Position numbers and translations under genes: made by a program
Assembly: GCA_964512165.1 (NCBI GenBank)
Contig: CAZEHQ010000133.1
Location: 1 to 12,316, forward strand
DNA length: 12,316 nt
Reading direction: 5' to 3'
Origin: UBA8231 sp964512165
GTDB taxonomy: Bacteria; Latescibacterota; UBA2968; UBA8231
Notes under the pieces: model-generated
The model's database searches: none
Told to the model about the DNA's origin: nothing
What the model saw: only the letters and a program-made list of their open reading frames with translations
In this document: one piece after another, positions 12,066 through 12,316 of the stretch
Layout of the letters: each line of letters starts with the position of its first letter
Numbering within the stretch: the first letter of the stretch is position 1

Positions 12066-12316
12066 GCCTCTCCGAGCACCTGCCGGTCCTGCAGATCGTC
12101 GTGCCTCTCGCGGCATCGCCGGTCTGCGTCCTCCTGCGCCGACGCGGCTGGAGCTGGGGCCTGGCCCTGGGCGCCGCCTGGACGGCCTTCGGCCTCGCCG
12201 CGCTGCTGCTCCACCGGGCCCTGGCGGAAGGCGTCGTCGTCTACGCTCTCGGCGGCTGGGAGCCGCCCTGGGGGATCGAGTACCGCGTCGACCCGGTCAA
12301 CGCCTTCAACCTCTTC
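12062..12316 (+). CDS. mrpD: Cation/H+ antiporter subunit D-like (MrpD/MbhH, NuoL/M/N-type), cut by window end
   Basis: The first 85 codons of a large proton-translocating antiporter subunit. The start is GTG at 12062, overlapping the mrpC stop (GTGA, 12062-12065). A first hydrophobic segment (LPVLQIVVPLAASPVCVLL) and a second (GLALGAAWTAFGLAALLL) are followed by YALGGWEPPWGIEYRVD, the characteristic beta-hairpin of this family (Y-x-L-G-G-W-x-P-P-x-G-I-x-x-x-x-D), then the beginning of the next helix. The conserved lysine and glutamate of the proton channel lie beyond the window. Whether it is MrpD or MbhH/MbsH cannot be decided from this part. Confidence 0.88.
   Translation, partial: MSLSEHLPVLQIVVPLAASPVCVLLRRRGWSWGLALGAAWTAFGLAALLLHRALAEGVVVYALGGWEPPWGIEYRVDPVNAFNLF

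Noticed and set aside
1..12316. Insertion sequences, phage genes, attachment sites, tRNA or rRNA genes, toxin or defence systems
   Set aside because: No transposase, integrase, terminal repeats, cloverleaf or defence-family motifs were seen, and base composition is even across the window.

Overview
The window is uniformly very GC-rich, densely coded and carries a run of exactly 100 N (an assembly gap), so it is draft or metagenome-assembled DNA from an environmental bacterium. The gene families (PhyH dioxygenase followed by HEAT repeats, CehA/McbA-type metallohydrolase, enolase-superfamily enzymes, amidohydrolase-2, a large FDGR-repeat protein) resemble accessory catabolic gene sets of heterotrophic lineages such as Latescibacterota or Poribacteria. 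That placement is an inference from gene content only; there is no rRNA or tRNA gene here to confirm it.

Layout. (1) Positions 1-9358 hold a catabolic block. It begins with the 3' end of a mandelate racemase/muconate-lactonizing (MR/MLE) gene on the + strand. Facing it is a two-gene minus-strand unit: a CehA-like metallohydrolase followed by an amidohydrolase-2 protein. From a 117-120 bp divergent region a plus-strand unit runs outward: a PhyH-type 2-oxoglutarate dioxygenase, interrupted by the gap, then HEAT repeats (probably the C-terminus of the same protein), then a C45/penicillin-acyltransferase-like Ntn hydrolase. It converges on a second minus-strand pair: a complete MR/MLE enzyme followed by a 661-residue protein with seven FDGR-centred repeats, apparently a beta-propeller set inside a LamG-like fold. 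(2) Positions 9359-9653 are a divergent, hairpin-rich control region. (3) From 9654 to the right edge runs a tightly packed plus-strand operon for a multisubunit cation/proton antiporter module in the order E-F-G-(MbhD+MbhE fusion)-B-C-D. Almost all of its junctions overlap or abut.

How the genes may work together. Dehydratase-type enolases next to an amidohydrolase-2 (lactonase-type) enzyme recall sugar-acid catabolism. The dioxygenase, metallohydrolase and acyltransferase/hydrolase suggest removal of oxidisable or acyl substituents from a more complex organic substrate. No transporter, regulator or signature enzyme fixes the substrate. The antiporter module is functionally separate. Its order matches the antiporter-like half of archaeal Mbh/Mbs-type complexes as well as some Mrp operons, and the genes to the right of the window would decide between these.

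Most notable observations: the nested propeller/LamG architecture; changed metal- or acid/base-ligand positions in both the complete MR/MLE enzyme and the amidohydrolase; a shared C-terminal extension in the two MR/MLE proteins; and structured leaders on both sides of the 9.4-9.6 kb divergent region.
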